Shown one piece after another: positions 1-9,675 of a stretch of 64,000 nt of DNA. The notes beneath the pieces were generated by a model. That model made no database searches, was not told the DNA's origin, and was given only the letters and a program-made list of their open reading frames with translations. Source of the stretch: Hordeum vulgare subsp. vulgare (lineage: Eukaryota; Streptophyta; Magnoliopsida; Poales; Poaceae); NCBI RefSeq assembly GCF_904849725.1, contig NC_058518.1, forward strand, positions 509,441,225-509,505,224, in the 5' to 3' direction. The position numbers and the translations under genes are program-made. Within the stretch, counting starts at the first letter, position 1. Every line of letters starts with the position of its first letter.

Positions 1-20
1 TAAAAATATGTAGATGTTAT

Positions 21-166
21 AAATGTGCCAAAAGACAGGTAACAAGACGCAGTTTGATAGAGCGTAGTGTTGTTTAATGCTGGCCGGTGTCACCGTTCAT
101 CTATGCTTCCCTCTACAGGATGGCCAAACTATTAACAACATGCCATCCATCCAGTCGTGAAGCAAC
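21..166 (-). ncRNA. H/ACA snoRNA E, unit 1
   Basis: One mispair in each upper stem (TGCC at hairpin 1, GCGTA at hairpin 2); boxes intact. Confidence 0.55.
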
Positions 167-267
167 AAGCACAAGACATGTTCTTCATCACAAACTACAA
201 GTGGAAAAAACATGAAATAAATAGTAAAATTGGCAATTGTTGGGTACAAAAGATACAATCAAGCATT

Positions 268-357
268 TCCTCAGTTCAGGTCTCCAAATTGCTTCCACAC
301 CGCACCATGAGATAGCACATCAGAAGAACGAAAGTATTTAGTTTCATTATCATAGGA
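268..357 (-). ncRNA. Box C/D snoRNA B, unit 1
   Basis: Box C is ATGATAA; D', D and both guides intact. Confidence 0.65.
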
Positions 358-833
358 CAGCTTTAAGCATCAGGTCTAGTACCAGTTAAAATAAAATAAA
401 AAATCTCAAAAAATGTGTCCCTCAGAGTGATATCGTTCAACGGATAGATAGTTTTCAAACAAGGATAATAGTATTAAGCTTCACTTGTTTTAACAAGGAT
501 AATCAAGACATCATTTGTTTAGATATAAGCGTCACTTGGCAATGATAGAATAGGTGTTCATGAATGGATGATTTGATTATTTTTACATGGTTTTTATTCC
601 ATCACTTGTGTCAACATTTCTTCAATCATGTTCAGTGTTTTTTCAATCAAAAATATCCGTTCATATTCATGTAGGGTTATTAAGCTTCAGTTGCCAACAT
701 TGTACGGCTTTAGAAGTCATTGGATCCATCTGTTGTTCGCACAATGTGGTTGATAAGGTCAACCATGACCTGCTTCAAGCATTCACATCAAACGAGAAAG
801 AAAGCAGATTCCAGAACAGATTTATGGGTAATC

Positions 834-929
834 GAAAACATCAGAGAGATTCCCATTATAGACGTAGTCTGTCATAACCCTGAAATTTAGGGTTCTCATG
901 TCCCTGTCTTGCTATCGTCATTTGTTTTC
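834..929 (-). ncRNA. Box C/D snoRNA A, unit 1
   Basis: Box D and both guides intact; internal hairpin has one mispair. Confidence 0.7.
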
Positions 930-1001
930 TTTGATCGACAAACAAGAAATGAAGAAAAAGGTCAATACCAAATTGAGTATGAGAACCAAATTAACGATAA
1001 A

Positions 1002-1152
1002 TAATGTCCTTAAGACTACTAGACCAGCTTCAGGGAGGGAAGCAGGAGCCACCCTCTCAGCCAATCTGAAGAGCAAAAGGTTTACTATCCGAGCAACGCA
1101 ACACCTCCAATGCCACTGCAATGGCAAAGACGCTGCCTGAATCGTCGCTCGT
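1002..1152 (-). ncRNA. H/ACA snoRNA C, unit 1 (type A)
   Basis: Stems, box H and box ACA as in U13; one substitution (AAAGACGCTG on +) in the left pocket side. Confidence 0.68.
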
Positions 1153-1269
1153 CACAGAACAATAGTGTTTTATAAATGGAATTTAGTTTATGTTCTTAAG
1201 ACTACTAGAAAAGCCTCAAGGAGGGAAGCAGAGCCTCCCCCTCAACTAATCTGAAGAGCAGAAGATTTA

Positions 1270-1370
1270 CTCCCTCCGTTACGAAATAAGTGACTTAAAA
1301 TTAACTCAATTTTAAAAAGTTCGTACAAAGTTAAGTCATTTTTAAATCACTTATTTTCCGACGAAGGAAG
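1270..1370. mobile_element. Stowaway-like MITE, unit 1
   Basis: One of the best-preserved right ends (CCGACGAAGGAAG), allowing the inverted termini to be recognised; TA flanks. Confidence 0.75.
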
Positions 1371-1416
1371 TACAAAAGAAATAAAATGTTACTAAATAAA
1401 AATATGTAGATGTTAT

Positions 1417-1562
1417 AAATGTGCCAGAAGACAGGTAACAAGACGCAGTTTGATAGAGCGTCATGTTGTTTAATGCTGGCCGGTGTCACCGTTCATCTAT
1501 GCTTCCCTCTACAGGATGGCCAAACTATTAACAACAGGCCATCCATCCAGTCGTGAAGCAAC
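1417..1562 (-). ncRNA. H/ACA snoRNA E, unit 2
   Basis: Both hairpins and boxes intact as in U3. Confidence 0.7.
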
Positions 1563-1663
1563 AAGCACAAGACGTGTTCTTCACCACAAACTACAAGTGG
1601 AAAAAACATGAAATAAATAGTAAAATTGGCAATTGTTGGGTACAAAAGATACAATCAAGGATT

Positions 1664-1753
1664 TCCTCAGTTCAGGTCTCCAAATTGCTTCCGCACCACA
1701 CCATGAGATAGCACATCAGAAGAACAAAAGTATTTAGTTTGATCATCATCGGA
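1664..1753 (-). ncRNA. Box C/D snoRNA B, unit 2
   Basis: Boxes and 25S guide intact; 18S guide has one mismatch (AAGAACA on +). Confidence 0.65.
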
Positions 1754-2227
1754 CAGCTTTAAGCATCAGGTCCAGTACGAGTTAAAATAAAATAAAAATC
1801 TCAAAAAACGTGTCCCTCAGAGTGATATCATTCAACGGATAGATAATTTTCAAACAAGGATAATAGTATTAAGCTCCACTTGTTTTATCAAGGATAATCA
1901 AGACATCATTTGTTTAGATATAAGCGTCACTCGCAATGATAGAATAGGTGTTCATGAATGGCTGATTTGATTATTTTTACATGGTTTTTATTCCATCACT
2001 TGTGTCGACATTTCTCCAATCATGTTCAGTGCTTTTTCAATCAAAAATATCCGTTCATATTCATGTAGGGTTATTAAGCTTCAGTTGCCAACAGTGTACG
2101 GCTTTAGAAGTAACTCGATCCATCTGTTGTTCGCACAATGTGGTTGATAAGGTCAACCATGACCTGCTTCAAGTATTCACATCAAACGAGAAAGAAAGCA
2201 GATTCCAGAACAGATTTATGGGTAATC

Positions 2228-2323
2228 GAAAACATCAGAGGGATTCCCATTATAGACGTAGTCTGTCATAACCCTGAAATTCACGGTTCTGATGTCCCTG
2301 TCTTGCTATCGTCATTTGTTTTC
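2228..2323 (-). ncRNA. Box C/D snoRNA A, unit 2
   Basis: Box D intact but its 25S guide has one mismatch (GGGATTCCC on +); D' guide intact; internal hairpin has one mispair. Confidence 0.65.
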
Positions 2324-2395
2324 TTTTATCGACAAACAAGAAATGAAGAAAAAGGTCAATACCAAATTGGGTATGAGAACCAAATTAACTATAAA

Positions 2396-2546
2396 TAATG
2401 TCCTTAAAACTACTAGACCAGCTTCAGGGAGGGAAGCAGGAGCCACCCTCTGAGCCAATCTGAAGAGCAAAAGGTTTACTATCCGAGCAACGCAACACCT
2501 CCAATGCCACTGCAATGGCAAAGAGGCTGCCTGAATCGTCGCTCGT
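2396..2546 (-). ncRNA. H/ACA snoRNA C, unit 2 (type A)
   Basis: All stems and boxes as in U13; one change in hairpin 2 apical region (TGAGCC on +). Confidence 0.7.
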
Positions 2547-2663
2547 CAGAGAACAATAGTATTTTATAAATGAAATTTAGTTAATGTTCTTAAAACTACT
2601 AGACAAGCTTCAAGGACGGAAGGAGAGCCTCCCCCTCAAGTAATCTGAAGAGCAGAAGATTTA

Positions 2664-2764
2664 CTCCCTCCGTCACAAAATAAGTGACTTCAAATTAACT
2701 CAATTTTATAAATTTCGTACAAAGTTAAGTCATTTTTAAATAACTAATTTTCAGGCACAGGAAG
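2664..2764. mobile_element. Stowaway-like MITE, unit 2
   Basis: Left terminus CTCCCTCCGT intact, right GGCACAGGAAG degenerate, TA flanks. Confidence 0.7.
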
Positions 2765-2810
2765 TACAAAAGAAATAAAATTTTAGTAAATTAAAATATG
2801 TAGATGTTAT

Positions 2811-2956
2811 AAATGTGCCAAAAGACACGTAACAAGACGCAGTTTGATAGAGCGTCATGTTGTTTAATGCTGGCCGGTGTCACCGTTCATCTATGCTTCC
2901 CTCTACGGGATGGCCAAACTATTAACAACAGGCCATCCATCCAGTCGTGAAGCAAC
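2811..2956 (-). ncRNA. H/ACA snoRNA E, unit 3 (reference copy)
   Basis: Minus-strand hairpin 1 has lower stem TGCTTC/GAAGCA (2949-2954 with 2894-2899) and an 8-bp upper stem GGATGGCC/GGCCATCC (2931-2938 with 2908-2915), with a pocket between them. Box H AGATGA (2887-2892) lies 15 nt from the pocket. Hairpin 2 has upper stem AACATGACGC/GCGTCTTGTT with one mismatch, lower stem GCCA/TGGC, and box ACA (2814-2816) 14 nt from the pocket and 3 nt from the end. This is the textbook H/ACA architecture. Guided pseudouridine sites are not identified. Confidence 0.78.
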
Positions 2957-3057
2957 AAGCACAAGACATGTACTTCATCACAAACTACAAGTGGAAAAAA
3001 CATGAAATAAATAGTAAAATTGGCAATTGTTGGGTACAAAAGATACAATCAAGCATT

Positions 3058-3147
3058 TCCTCAGTTCAGGTCTCCAAATTGCTTCCGCACCGCACCATGA
3101 GATAGCACATCAGAAGAACGAAAGTATTTAGTTTGATCATCATAGGA
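3058..3147 (-). ncRNA. Box C/D snoRNA B, unit 3 (reference copy, 18S + 25S guides)
   Basis: On the minus strand box C ATGATGA (3137-3143) is followed by a 12-nt guide complementary to 18S rRNA AAGAACGAAAGU (3114-3125) directly before box D' CTGA (3110-3113). Then comes an 11-nt guide complementary to 25S rRNA CAGGUCUCCAA (3067-3077) two nt before box D CTGA (3061-3064). The fifth-base rule puts the 18S methylation on the second A of GAAC, the site served by U59 in mammals and snR54 in yeast (from memory). C' is unclear and the terminal stem is short (TCC/GGA), so boundaries are approximate. Confidence 0.78.
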
Positions 3148-3623
3148 CAACTTTAAGCATCAGGTCCAGTACCAGTTAAAATAAAATAAAAAATCTCAAA
3201 AAATGTGTCCCTCAGAGTGATATCATTCAACGGATAGATAATTTTCAAACAAGGATAATAGTATTAAGCTCCACTTGTTTTATCAAGGATAATCAAGACA
3301 TCATTTGTTTAGATATAAGTGTCATTGGGCAATGATAGAATAGGTGTTCATGAATGGTTGATTTGATTATTTTTACATGGTTTTTATTCCATCACTTGTG
3401 TCGACATTTCTCCAATCATGTTCAGTGTTTTTTCAATCAAAAATATCCGTTCATATTCATGTAGGGTTATTAAGCTTCAGTTGCCAACATTGTACGGCTT
3501 TTGAAGTCATTGGATCCATCTCTTGTTCGCACAATGTGGTTGATAAGGTCAACCATGACCTGCTTCAAGTATTCACATCAAACGAGAAAGAAAGCAGATT
3601 CCAGAACAGATTTATGGGTAATC

Positions 3624-3719
3624 GAAAACATCACAGACATTCCCATTATAGACGTAGTGTGTCATAACCCTGAAATTCAGGGTTCTGATGTCCGTGTCTT
3701 GCTATCGTCATTTGTTTTC
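3624..3719 (-). ncRNA. Box C/D snoRNA A, unit 3 (degenerate)
   Basis: Box D GTGA, mismatches in both 25S guides and one in the internal hairpin region: the most decayed A copy. Confidence 0.45.
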
Positions 3720-3791
3720 TTTGATCGACAAACAAGAAATGAAGAAAAAGGTCAATACCAAATTGGGTATGATAACCAAATTAACGATAAA

Positions 3792-3942
3792 TAATGTCCT
3801 TAAGACTACTAGACCAGCTTCAGGGAGGGAAGCAGGAGCCACCCTCTCAGTCAATCTGAAGAGCAAAAGGTTTACTATCCGAGCAAAGCAACACTTCCAA
3901 TGCCACTGCAATGGCAAAGAGGCTGCCTGAATCGTCGCTCGT
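3792..3942 (-). ncRNA. H/ACA snoRNA C, unit 3 (type A)
   Basis: Boxes present; one change in the lower stem of hairpin 1 (AGCAAAGCAA on +) gives one mispair. Confidence 0.6.
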
Positions 3943-4059
3943 CACAGAACAATAGTGTTTTATAAATGGAATTTAGTTTATGTTCTTAAAACTACTAGAC
4001 AAGCTTCAAGGAGGGAAGGAGAGCCTCCCCCTCAACTAATCTGAAGAGCAGAAGATTTA

Positions 4060-4160
4060 GTCCCTCCGTCACAAAATAAGTGACTTAAAATTAACTCAAT
4101 TTTATAAAGTTCGTACAAAGTTGAGTCATTTTTAAATAACTTATTTTCAGGCAGAGGAAG
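4060..4160. mobile_element. Stowaway-like MITE, unit 3 (inside snoRNA D)
   Basis: A 101-bp element with CTCCCTCCGT-type left terminus, flanked by the dinucleotide TA at 4058-4059 and 4161-4162, the Stowaway target. Its inner parts are inverted: AAATAAGTGACTTAAAAT near the left end answers a degenerate copy near the right end. It sits exactly where the intact snoRNA D (17500-17650) has box H. The box-ACA half of D survives at 3978-4059, but no hairpin 1 follows the MITE. Confidence 0.75.
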
Positions 4161-4206
4161 TACAAAAGAAATAAAATGTTAGTAAACTAAAATATGTAGA
4201 TGTTAT

Positions 4207-4352
4207 AAATGTGCCAAAAGACACGTAACAAGACGCAGTTTGATAGAGCGTCATGTTGTTTATTGCTGGTCGGTGTCACCGTTCATCTATGCTTCCCTCT
4301 ACAGGATGGCCAAACTATTAACAACAGGCCATCCATCCAGTCGTGAAGCAAC
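4207..4352 (-). ncRNA. H/ACA snoRNA E, unit 4
   Basis: Stems and boxes intact; left pocket strand of hairpin 2 has two changes (TTATTGCTGGTC on +), so its target pairing may differ. Confidence 0.65.
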
Positions 4353-4452
4353 AAGCACAAGACATGTTCTTCATCGCAAACTACAAGTGGAAAAACATGA
4401 AATGAATAGTAAAATTGGCAATTGTTGGGTACAAAAGATACAATCAAGCATT

Positions 4453-4542
4453 TCCTCAGTTCAGGTCTCCAAATTGCTTCTGCACCGCACCATGAGATAG
4501 CACATCAGAAGAACGAAAGTATTTAGTTTGATCATCATAGGA
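4453..4542 (-). ncRNA. Box C/D snoRNA B, unit 4
   Basis: All boxes and both guides intact, as in U3. Confidence 0.75.
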
Positions 4543-5018
4543 CAGCTTTAAGCATCAGTTCTAGTACCAGTTAAAATAAAACAAAAAATCTCGAAAAACG
4601 TGTCCCTCAGAGTGATATCATTCAACGGATAGATAATTTTCAAACAAGGATAATAGTATTAAGCTCCACTTGTTTTATCAAGGATAATCAAGACATCATT
4701 TGTTTAGATATAAGCGTCACTAGGCAATGATACAATACGTGTTCATGAATGGCTGATTTGATTATTATTACATGGTTTTTATTCCATCACTTGTGTCGAC
4801 ATTTCTCCAATCAAGTTCAATGTTTTTTCAATCAAAAATATCCGTTCATATTCATGTAGGGTTATTAAGCTTCAGTTGCCAACATTGTACGGCTTTAGAA
4901 GTCATTGGATCCATCTGTTGTTCGCACAATGTGGTTGATAAGGTCAACCATGACCTGCTTCAAGTATTCACATCAAACGAGAAAGAAAGCAAATTCCAGA
5001 ACAGATTTATGGGTAATC

Positions 5019-5114
5019 GAAAACATCAGAGAGATTCCCATTATAGACGTAGTCTGTCATAACCCTGAAATTCAGGGTTCTGATGTCCCTGTCTTGCTAT
5101 CGTCATTTGTTTTC
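5019..5114 (-). ncRNA. Box C/D snoRNA A, unit 4 (reference copy, 25S double guide)
   Basis: On the minus strand a 7-bp terminal stem (GAAAACA with TGTTTTC) brackets box C ATGACGA and box D CTGA (complement at 5026-5029). Upstream of box D, 5031-5040 is complementary to 25S rRNA GAGAUUCCCA; the base opposite the fifth position is the second A. The D' guide at 5084-5094 matches UGUCCCUGUCU, which follows almost directly in plant 25S rRNA as I remember it, next to a degenerate D' box. An internal hairpin (AACCCTGA with TCAGGGTT) lies between the guides. Box C has one departure from RUGAUGA. 2'-O-methylation of two neighbouring 25S sites is inferred. Confidence 0.8.
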
Positions 5115-5186
5115 TTTGATCGACAAACAAGAAATGAAGAAAAAGGTCAATACCAAATTGAGTATGAGAACCAAATTAACGATAAA

Positions 5187-5328
5187 TAATGTCCTTAAAA
5201 CTACTAGACCAGCTTCAGGGAGGGAAGCAGGAGCCACCCTCTCAGCCAATCTGAAGAGCAAAATCCGAGCAACGCAACACCTCCAATGCCACTTCAATGG
5301 CAAAGAGGCTGCCTGAATCATCGCTCGT
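5187..5328 (-). ncRNA. H/ACA snoRNA C, unit 4 (type B, box H deleted)
   Basis: The leftmost type B copy: minus strand runs from CGTTGCTCGGAT straight into TTTTGCTC, missing AGTAAACCT and with it box H and the CCTT lower-stem strand. Hairpin 1 is fully paired. Confidence 0.5.
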
Positions 5329-5439
5329 CACAGTACAATAGTGTTTTATAAATGGAATTAGTTTATGTTCTTAAGACTACTAGACAAGCTTCAAGGAGGG
5401 AAGCAGCCCCCTCAACTAATCTGAAGAGCAAAAGATTTA

Positions 5440-5540
5440 CTACATACGTTACAAAATAAGTGACTTAAAATTAACACAATTTTATAAAGTTCGTACAAAG
5501 TTAAGTTATTTTCAAATAACTTATTTTCAGGCGGAGGAAG
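5440..5540. mobile_element. Stowaway-like MITE, unit 4
   Basis: Left terminus decayed to CTACATACGT, right GCGGAGGAAG; TA flanks. Confidence 0.65.
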
Positions 5541-5585
5541 TACAAAAGAAATATAATGTGAGTAATCAAAATATGTAGATGTTAT

Positions 5586-5731
5586 AAATGTGCCAGAAGA
5601 CACGTAACAAGATGCAGTTTGATAGAGCGACATGTTGTTTAATGCTGGCCGGTGTCACCGTTCATCTATGCTTCCCTCTACAGGATGGCCAAACTATTAA
5701 CAACAGGCCATCCATCCAGTCGTGAAGCAAC
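5586..5731 (-). ncRNA. H/ACA snoRNA E, unit 5
   Basis: Apical stem of hairpin 2 weakened by two changes (GATGC, GCGAC); hairpin 1 intact. Confidence 0.5.
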
Positions 5732-5826
5732 AAGACATATTCTTCATCACAAACTACAAGTGGAAAAAACATGAAATAAATAGTAAAATTGGCAATTGTT
5801 AGGTACAAAAGATACAATCAAGCATT

Positions 5827-5916
5827 TCCTCAGTTCAGGTCTCCAAATTGCTTCCGCACCGCACCATGAGATAGCACATCAGAAGAACGAAAGTATTTAG
5901 TTTGATCATCATAGGA
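5827..5916 (-). ncRNA. Box C/D snoRNA B, unit 5
   Basis: Boxes C, D', D and both guides intact. Confidence 0.75.
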
Positions 5917-6365
5917 CAGCTGCATCAGGTCCAGTACCAGTTAAAATTAAAAAAATCTCAAAAAAAGTGTCCCTCAGAATGATATCATTCAACAGATAGA
6001 TAATTTTCAAACAAGGATAATAGTATCAAGGATAATCAAAACATCATTTGTTTAGATATAAGGTCACTGGGCAATGATAGAATAGGTGTTCATGAATGGC
6101 TGATTTGATTGTTTTTACATGGTTTTTATTCCATCATTTGTGTTGACATTTCTCCAATCATGTTCAGTGTTTTTTCAATCAAAAACATCCGTTCATATTC
6201 TTGTAGGGTTATTAAGCTTTAGTTGCCAACAGTGTACAGCTTTAGAAGTCATTGGATCCATCTGTTGTTCGCACAATGTGGTTGATAAGGTAAACCATGA
6301 CCTGCTTCAAGTATTCACATCAAACGAGAAAGAAAGCAGATTCCAGAACAGATTTATGGGTAATC

Positions 6366-6461
6366 GAAAACATCAGAGAGATTCCCATTATAGACGTAGT
6401 CTGTCATAACCCTGAAATTCAGGGTTCTGATGTCCCTGTCTTGCTATCGTCATTTGTTTTC
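6366..6461 (-). ncRNA. Box C/D snoRNA A, unit 5
   Basis: Identical in boxes and guides to the U4 reference copy. Confidence 0.78.
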
Positions 6462-6533
6462 TTTGATCGACAAACAAGAAATGAAGAAAAAGGTCAATAC
6501 CAAATTGGGTATGAGAACCAAATTAACGATAAA

Positions 6534-6684
6534 TAATGTCCTTAATACTACTAGACCAGCTTCAGGGAGGGAAGCAGGAGCCACCCTCTCAGCCAATCTG
6601 AAGAGCAAAAGGTTTACTATCCGAGCAACGCAACACCTCCAATGCCACTGCAATGGCAAAGAGGCTGCCTGGATCGTCGCTCGT
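6534..6684 (-). ncRNA. H/ACA snoRNA C, unit 5 (type A)
   Basis: All stems and boxes as in U13; one substitution between the two lower stem strands (CTGGATCG on +). Confidence 0.7.
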
Positions 6685-6801
6685 CAAAGAACAATAGTGT
6701 TTAATAATTGGAATTTAGTTTATGTTCTTAAAACTACTAGACAAGCTTCAAGGAGGGAAGGAGAGCCTCCCCCTCAACTAATCTGAAGAGCAGAAGATTT
6801 A

Positions 6802-6903
6802 CTCCCTCCGTCACAAAATAAGTGACTTAAAATTAACTCAATTGTATAAAGTTCGTACAAAGTTAAGTCATTTTTAAAATCACTTATATTCAGGCATAGG
6901 AAG
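6802..6903. mobile_element. Stowaway-like MITE, unit 5
   Basis: Intact left terminus CTCCCTCCGT; TA flanks; right terminus GGCATAGGAAG degenerate. Confidence 0.7.
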
Positions 6904-6949
6904 TACGAAAGAAATAAAATGTTAGTAAATAAAAATATGTAGATGTTAT

Positions 6950-7095
6950 AAATGTGCCAAAAGACAGGTAACAAGACGCTGTTTGATAGAGCGTAGTGTT
7001 GTTTAATGCTGGCCGGTGTCACCGTTCATCTATGCTTCCCTCTACAGGATGGCCAAACTATTAACAACAGGCCATCCATCCAGTCGTGAAGCAAC
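6950..7095 (-). ncRNA. H/ACA snoRNA E, unit 6
   Basis: One change in the apical stem (GCGTA) and one at the loop of hairpin 2; hairpin 1 and boxes intact. Confidence 0.55.
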
Positions 7096-7196
7096 AAGCA
7101 CAAGACATGTTCTTCATCACAAACTACAAGTGGAAAAAACATGAAATAAATAGTAAAATTGGCAATTGTTGGGTACAAAAGATACAATCAAGCATT

Positions 7197-7286
7197 TCCT
7201 CAGTTCAGGTCTCCAAATTGCTTCCACACCGCACCATGAGATAGCACATGAGAAGAACGAAAGTATTTAGTTTGATTATCATAGGA
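7197..7286 (-). ncRNA. Box C/D snoRNA B, unit 6
   Basis: Box C ATGATAA and box D' CTCA (altered); both guides intact. Confidence 0.6.
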
Positions 7287-7762
7287 CAGCTTTAAGCATC
7301 AGGTCTAGTACCAGTTAAAATAAAATAAAAAATCTCAAAAAACGTGTCCCTCACAGTATTATCGTTCAACGGATAGATAATTTTCAAACAAGGATAATAG
7401 TATTAAGCTTCACTTGTTTTAACAAGGATAATCAAGACATCATTTGTTTAGATATAAGCGTCACTTGGCAATGATAGAATAGGTGTTCATGAATGGCTGA
7501 TTTGATTATTTTTACATGGTTTTTATTCCATCACTTGTGTCAACATTTCTTCAATCATGTTCAGTGTTTTTTCAATCAAAAATATCTGTTCATATTCATG
7601 TAGGGTTATTAAGCTTCAGTTGCCAACATTGTACGGCTTTAGAAGTCATTGGATCCATCTGTTGTTCGCACAATGTGGTTGATAAGGTCAACCATGACCT
7701 ACTTCAAGCATTCACATCAAACGAGAAAGAAAGCAGATTCCAGAACAGATTTATGGGTAATC

Positions 7763-7858
7763 GAAAACATCAGAGAGATTCCCATTATAGACGTAGTCTG
7801 TCATAACCCTGAAATTCAGGGTTCTCATGTCCCTGTCTTGCTATCGTCATTTGTTTTC
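7763..7858 (-). ncRNA. Box C/D snoRNA A, unit 6
   Basis: Boxes, both guides and terminal stem intact. Confidence 0.75.
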
Positions 7859-7930
7859 TTTGATCGACAAAAAATAAATGAAGAAAAAGGTCAATACCAA
7901 ATTGAGTATGAGAACCAAATTAACGATAAA

Positions 7931-8071
7931 TAATGTCCTTAAAACTACTAGACCAGCTTCAGGGAGGGAAGCAGGAGCCACCCTCTCAACAATCTGAAGA
8001 GCAAAATCCGAGCAACGCAACACCTCCAATGCCACTTCAATGGCAAAGAGGCTGCCTGAATCGTCGCTCGT
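7931..8071 (-). ncRNA. H/ACA snoRNA C, unit 6 (type B, box H deleted)
   Basis: Box H deletion plus one further base missing in hairpin 2 (CTCTCAACAATC on +). Confidence 0.45.
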
Positions 8072-8182
8072 CACAGAACAATAGTGTTTTATAAATGGAA
8101 TTAGTTTATGTTCTTAAGACTACTAGACAAGCTTCAAGGAGGGAAGCAGCCCCCTCAACTAATCTGAAGAGCAGAAGATTTA

Positions 8183-8283
8183 CTACATACGTTACAAAAT
8201 AATTGACTTAAAATTAACTCAATTTTATAAAGTTCGTACAAAGTTAAGTTATTTTTAAATCACTTATTTTCAGGCGGAGGAAG
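8183..8283. mobile_element. Stowaway-like MITE, unit 6
   Basis: Left terminus CTACATACGT, right GCGGAGGAAG, TA flanks. Confidence 0.65.
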
Positions 8284-8328
8284 TACAAAAGAAATATAAT
8301 GTTAGTAATCAAAATATGTAGATGTTAT

Positions 8329-8474
8329 AAATGTGCCAGAAGACAGGTAACAAGACGCAGTTTGATAGAGCGGCATGTTGTTTAATGCTGGCCGGTGTCA
8401 CCGTTCATCTATGCTTCCCTCTACAGGATGGCCAAACTATTAACAACAGGCCATCCATCCAGTCGTGAAGCAAC
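8329..8474 (-). ncRNA. H/ACA snoRNA E, unit 7
   Basis: One mispair (GCGGC on +) in the apical stem of hairpin 2, otherwise as U3. Confidence 0.6.
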
Positions 8475-8569
8475 AAGACATATTCTTCATCACAAACTAA
8501 AAGTGGAAAAAACATGAAATAAATAGTAAAATTGGCAGTTGTTAGGTACAAAAGATACAATCAAGCATT

Positions 8570-8659
8570 TCCTCAGTTCAGGTCTCCAAATTGCTTCCGC
8601 ACCGCACCATGAGATAGCACATCAGAAGAACGAAAGTATTTAGTTTGATCATCATAGGA
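8570..8659 (-). ncRNA. Box C/D snoRNA B, unit 7
   Basis: Boxes C, D', D and both guides intact. Confidence 0.75.
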
Positions 8660-9108
8660 CAGCTTTAAGCATCAGGTCCAGTACCAGTTAAAAAAAATTC
8701 TCAAAAAAAGTGTCCCTCAGAGTGATATCATCCAACAGATAGATAATTTTCAAACAAGGATAATAGTATCAAGGATAATCAAAACATCATTTGTTTAGAT
8801 ATAAGGTCACTGGGCAATGATAGAATAGGTGTTCATGAATGGCTGATTTGATTATTTTTACATGGTGTTTATTCCATCATTTGTGTCGACATTTCTTCAA
8901 TCATGTTCAGTGTTTTTTCAATCAAAAATATCTGTTCATATTCATGTAGGGTTATTAAGCTTCAGTTCCCAACATTGTACGGCTTTAGAAGTCATTGGAT
9001 CCATCTGTTGTTCGCACAATGTGGTTGATAAGGTCAACCATGACCTGCTTCAAGCATTCACATCAAACGAGAAAGAAAGCAGATTCCAGAACAGATTTAT
9101 GGGTAATC

Positions 9109-9204
9109 GAAAACATCACAGAGATTCCCATTATAGACGTAGTCTGTCATAACCCTGAAATTCAGGGTTCTCATGTCCGTGTCTTGCTATCGTCATTTGT
9201 TTTC
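9109..9204 (-). ncRNA. Box C/D snoRNA A, unit 7 (box D damaged)
   Basis: Box D GTGA; D guide intact; D' guide with one mismatch (TCCGTG on +). Confidence 0.5.
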
Positions 9205-9276
9205 TTTGATCGACAAGCAAGAAATGAAGAAAAAGGTCAATACCAAATTGAGTATGAGAACCAAATTAACGATAAA

Positions 9277-9418
9277 TAATGTCCTTAAAACTACTAGACC
9301 AGCTTCAGGGAGGGAAGCAGGAGCCACCCTCTCAGCCAATCTGAAGAGCAAAATCCGAGCAACGCAACACCTCCAATGCCACTTCAATGGCAAAGAGGCT
9401 GCCTGAATCGTCGCTCGT
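9277..9418 (-). ncRNA. H/ACA snoRNA C, unit 7 (type B, box H deleted)
   Basis: Same 9-nt deletion; hairpin 1 otherwise complete with loop TTGAAG. Confidence 0.5.
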
Positions 9419-9529
9419 CACAGTACAATAGTGTTTTATAAATGGATTTAGTTTATGTTCTTAAGACTACTAGACAAGCTTCAAGGAGGGAAGCAGCCCC
9501 CTCAACTAATCTGAAGAGCAAAAGATTTA

Positions 9530-9630
9530 CTACATACGTTACAAAATAAGTGACTTAAAATTAACTCAATTTTATAAAGTTCGTACAAAGTTAAGTTATT
9601 TTCAAATAACTTATTTTCAGGCGGAGGAAG
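9530..9630. mobile_element. Stowaway-like MITE, unit 7
   Basis: Left terminus CTACATACGT; TA flanks. Confidence 0.65.
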
Positions 9631-9675
9631 TACAAAAGAAATATAATGTTAGTAATCAAAATATGTAGATGTTAT

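Noticed and set aside
587..877. 96-codon + strand frame repeated 13 times as a protein family
   Set aside because: No recognisable domain, antisense to snoRNA A, and conservation follows the whole DNA unit rather than codons.
918..1127. 69-codon minus-strand frame (hydrophobic, membrane-like) repeated in most units
   Set aside because: It runs through snoRNA C and the spacer. In type B units it is altered or truncated by the box H deletion, and no start context or homology supports it.
3510..3570. Protein exon on the minus strand (reading QVMVDLINHIVRTTDG)
   Set aside because: Short, bounded by stops, and produced by the inverted repeat TGGTTGA/TCAACCA; no matching exons nearby.
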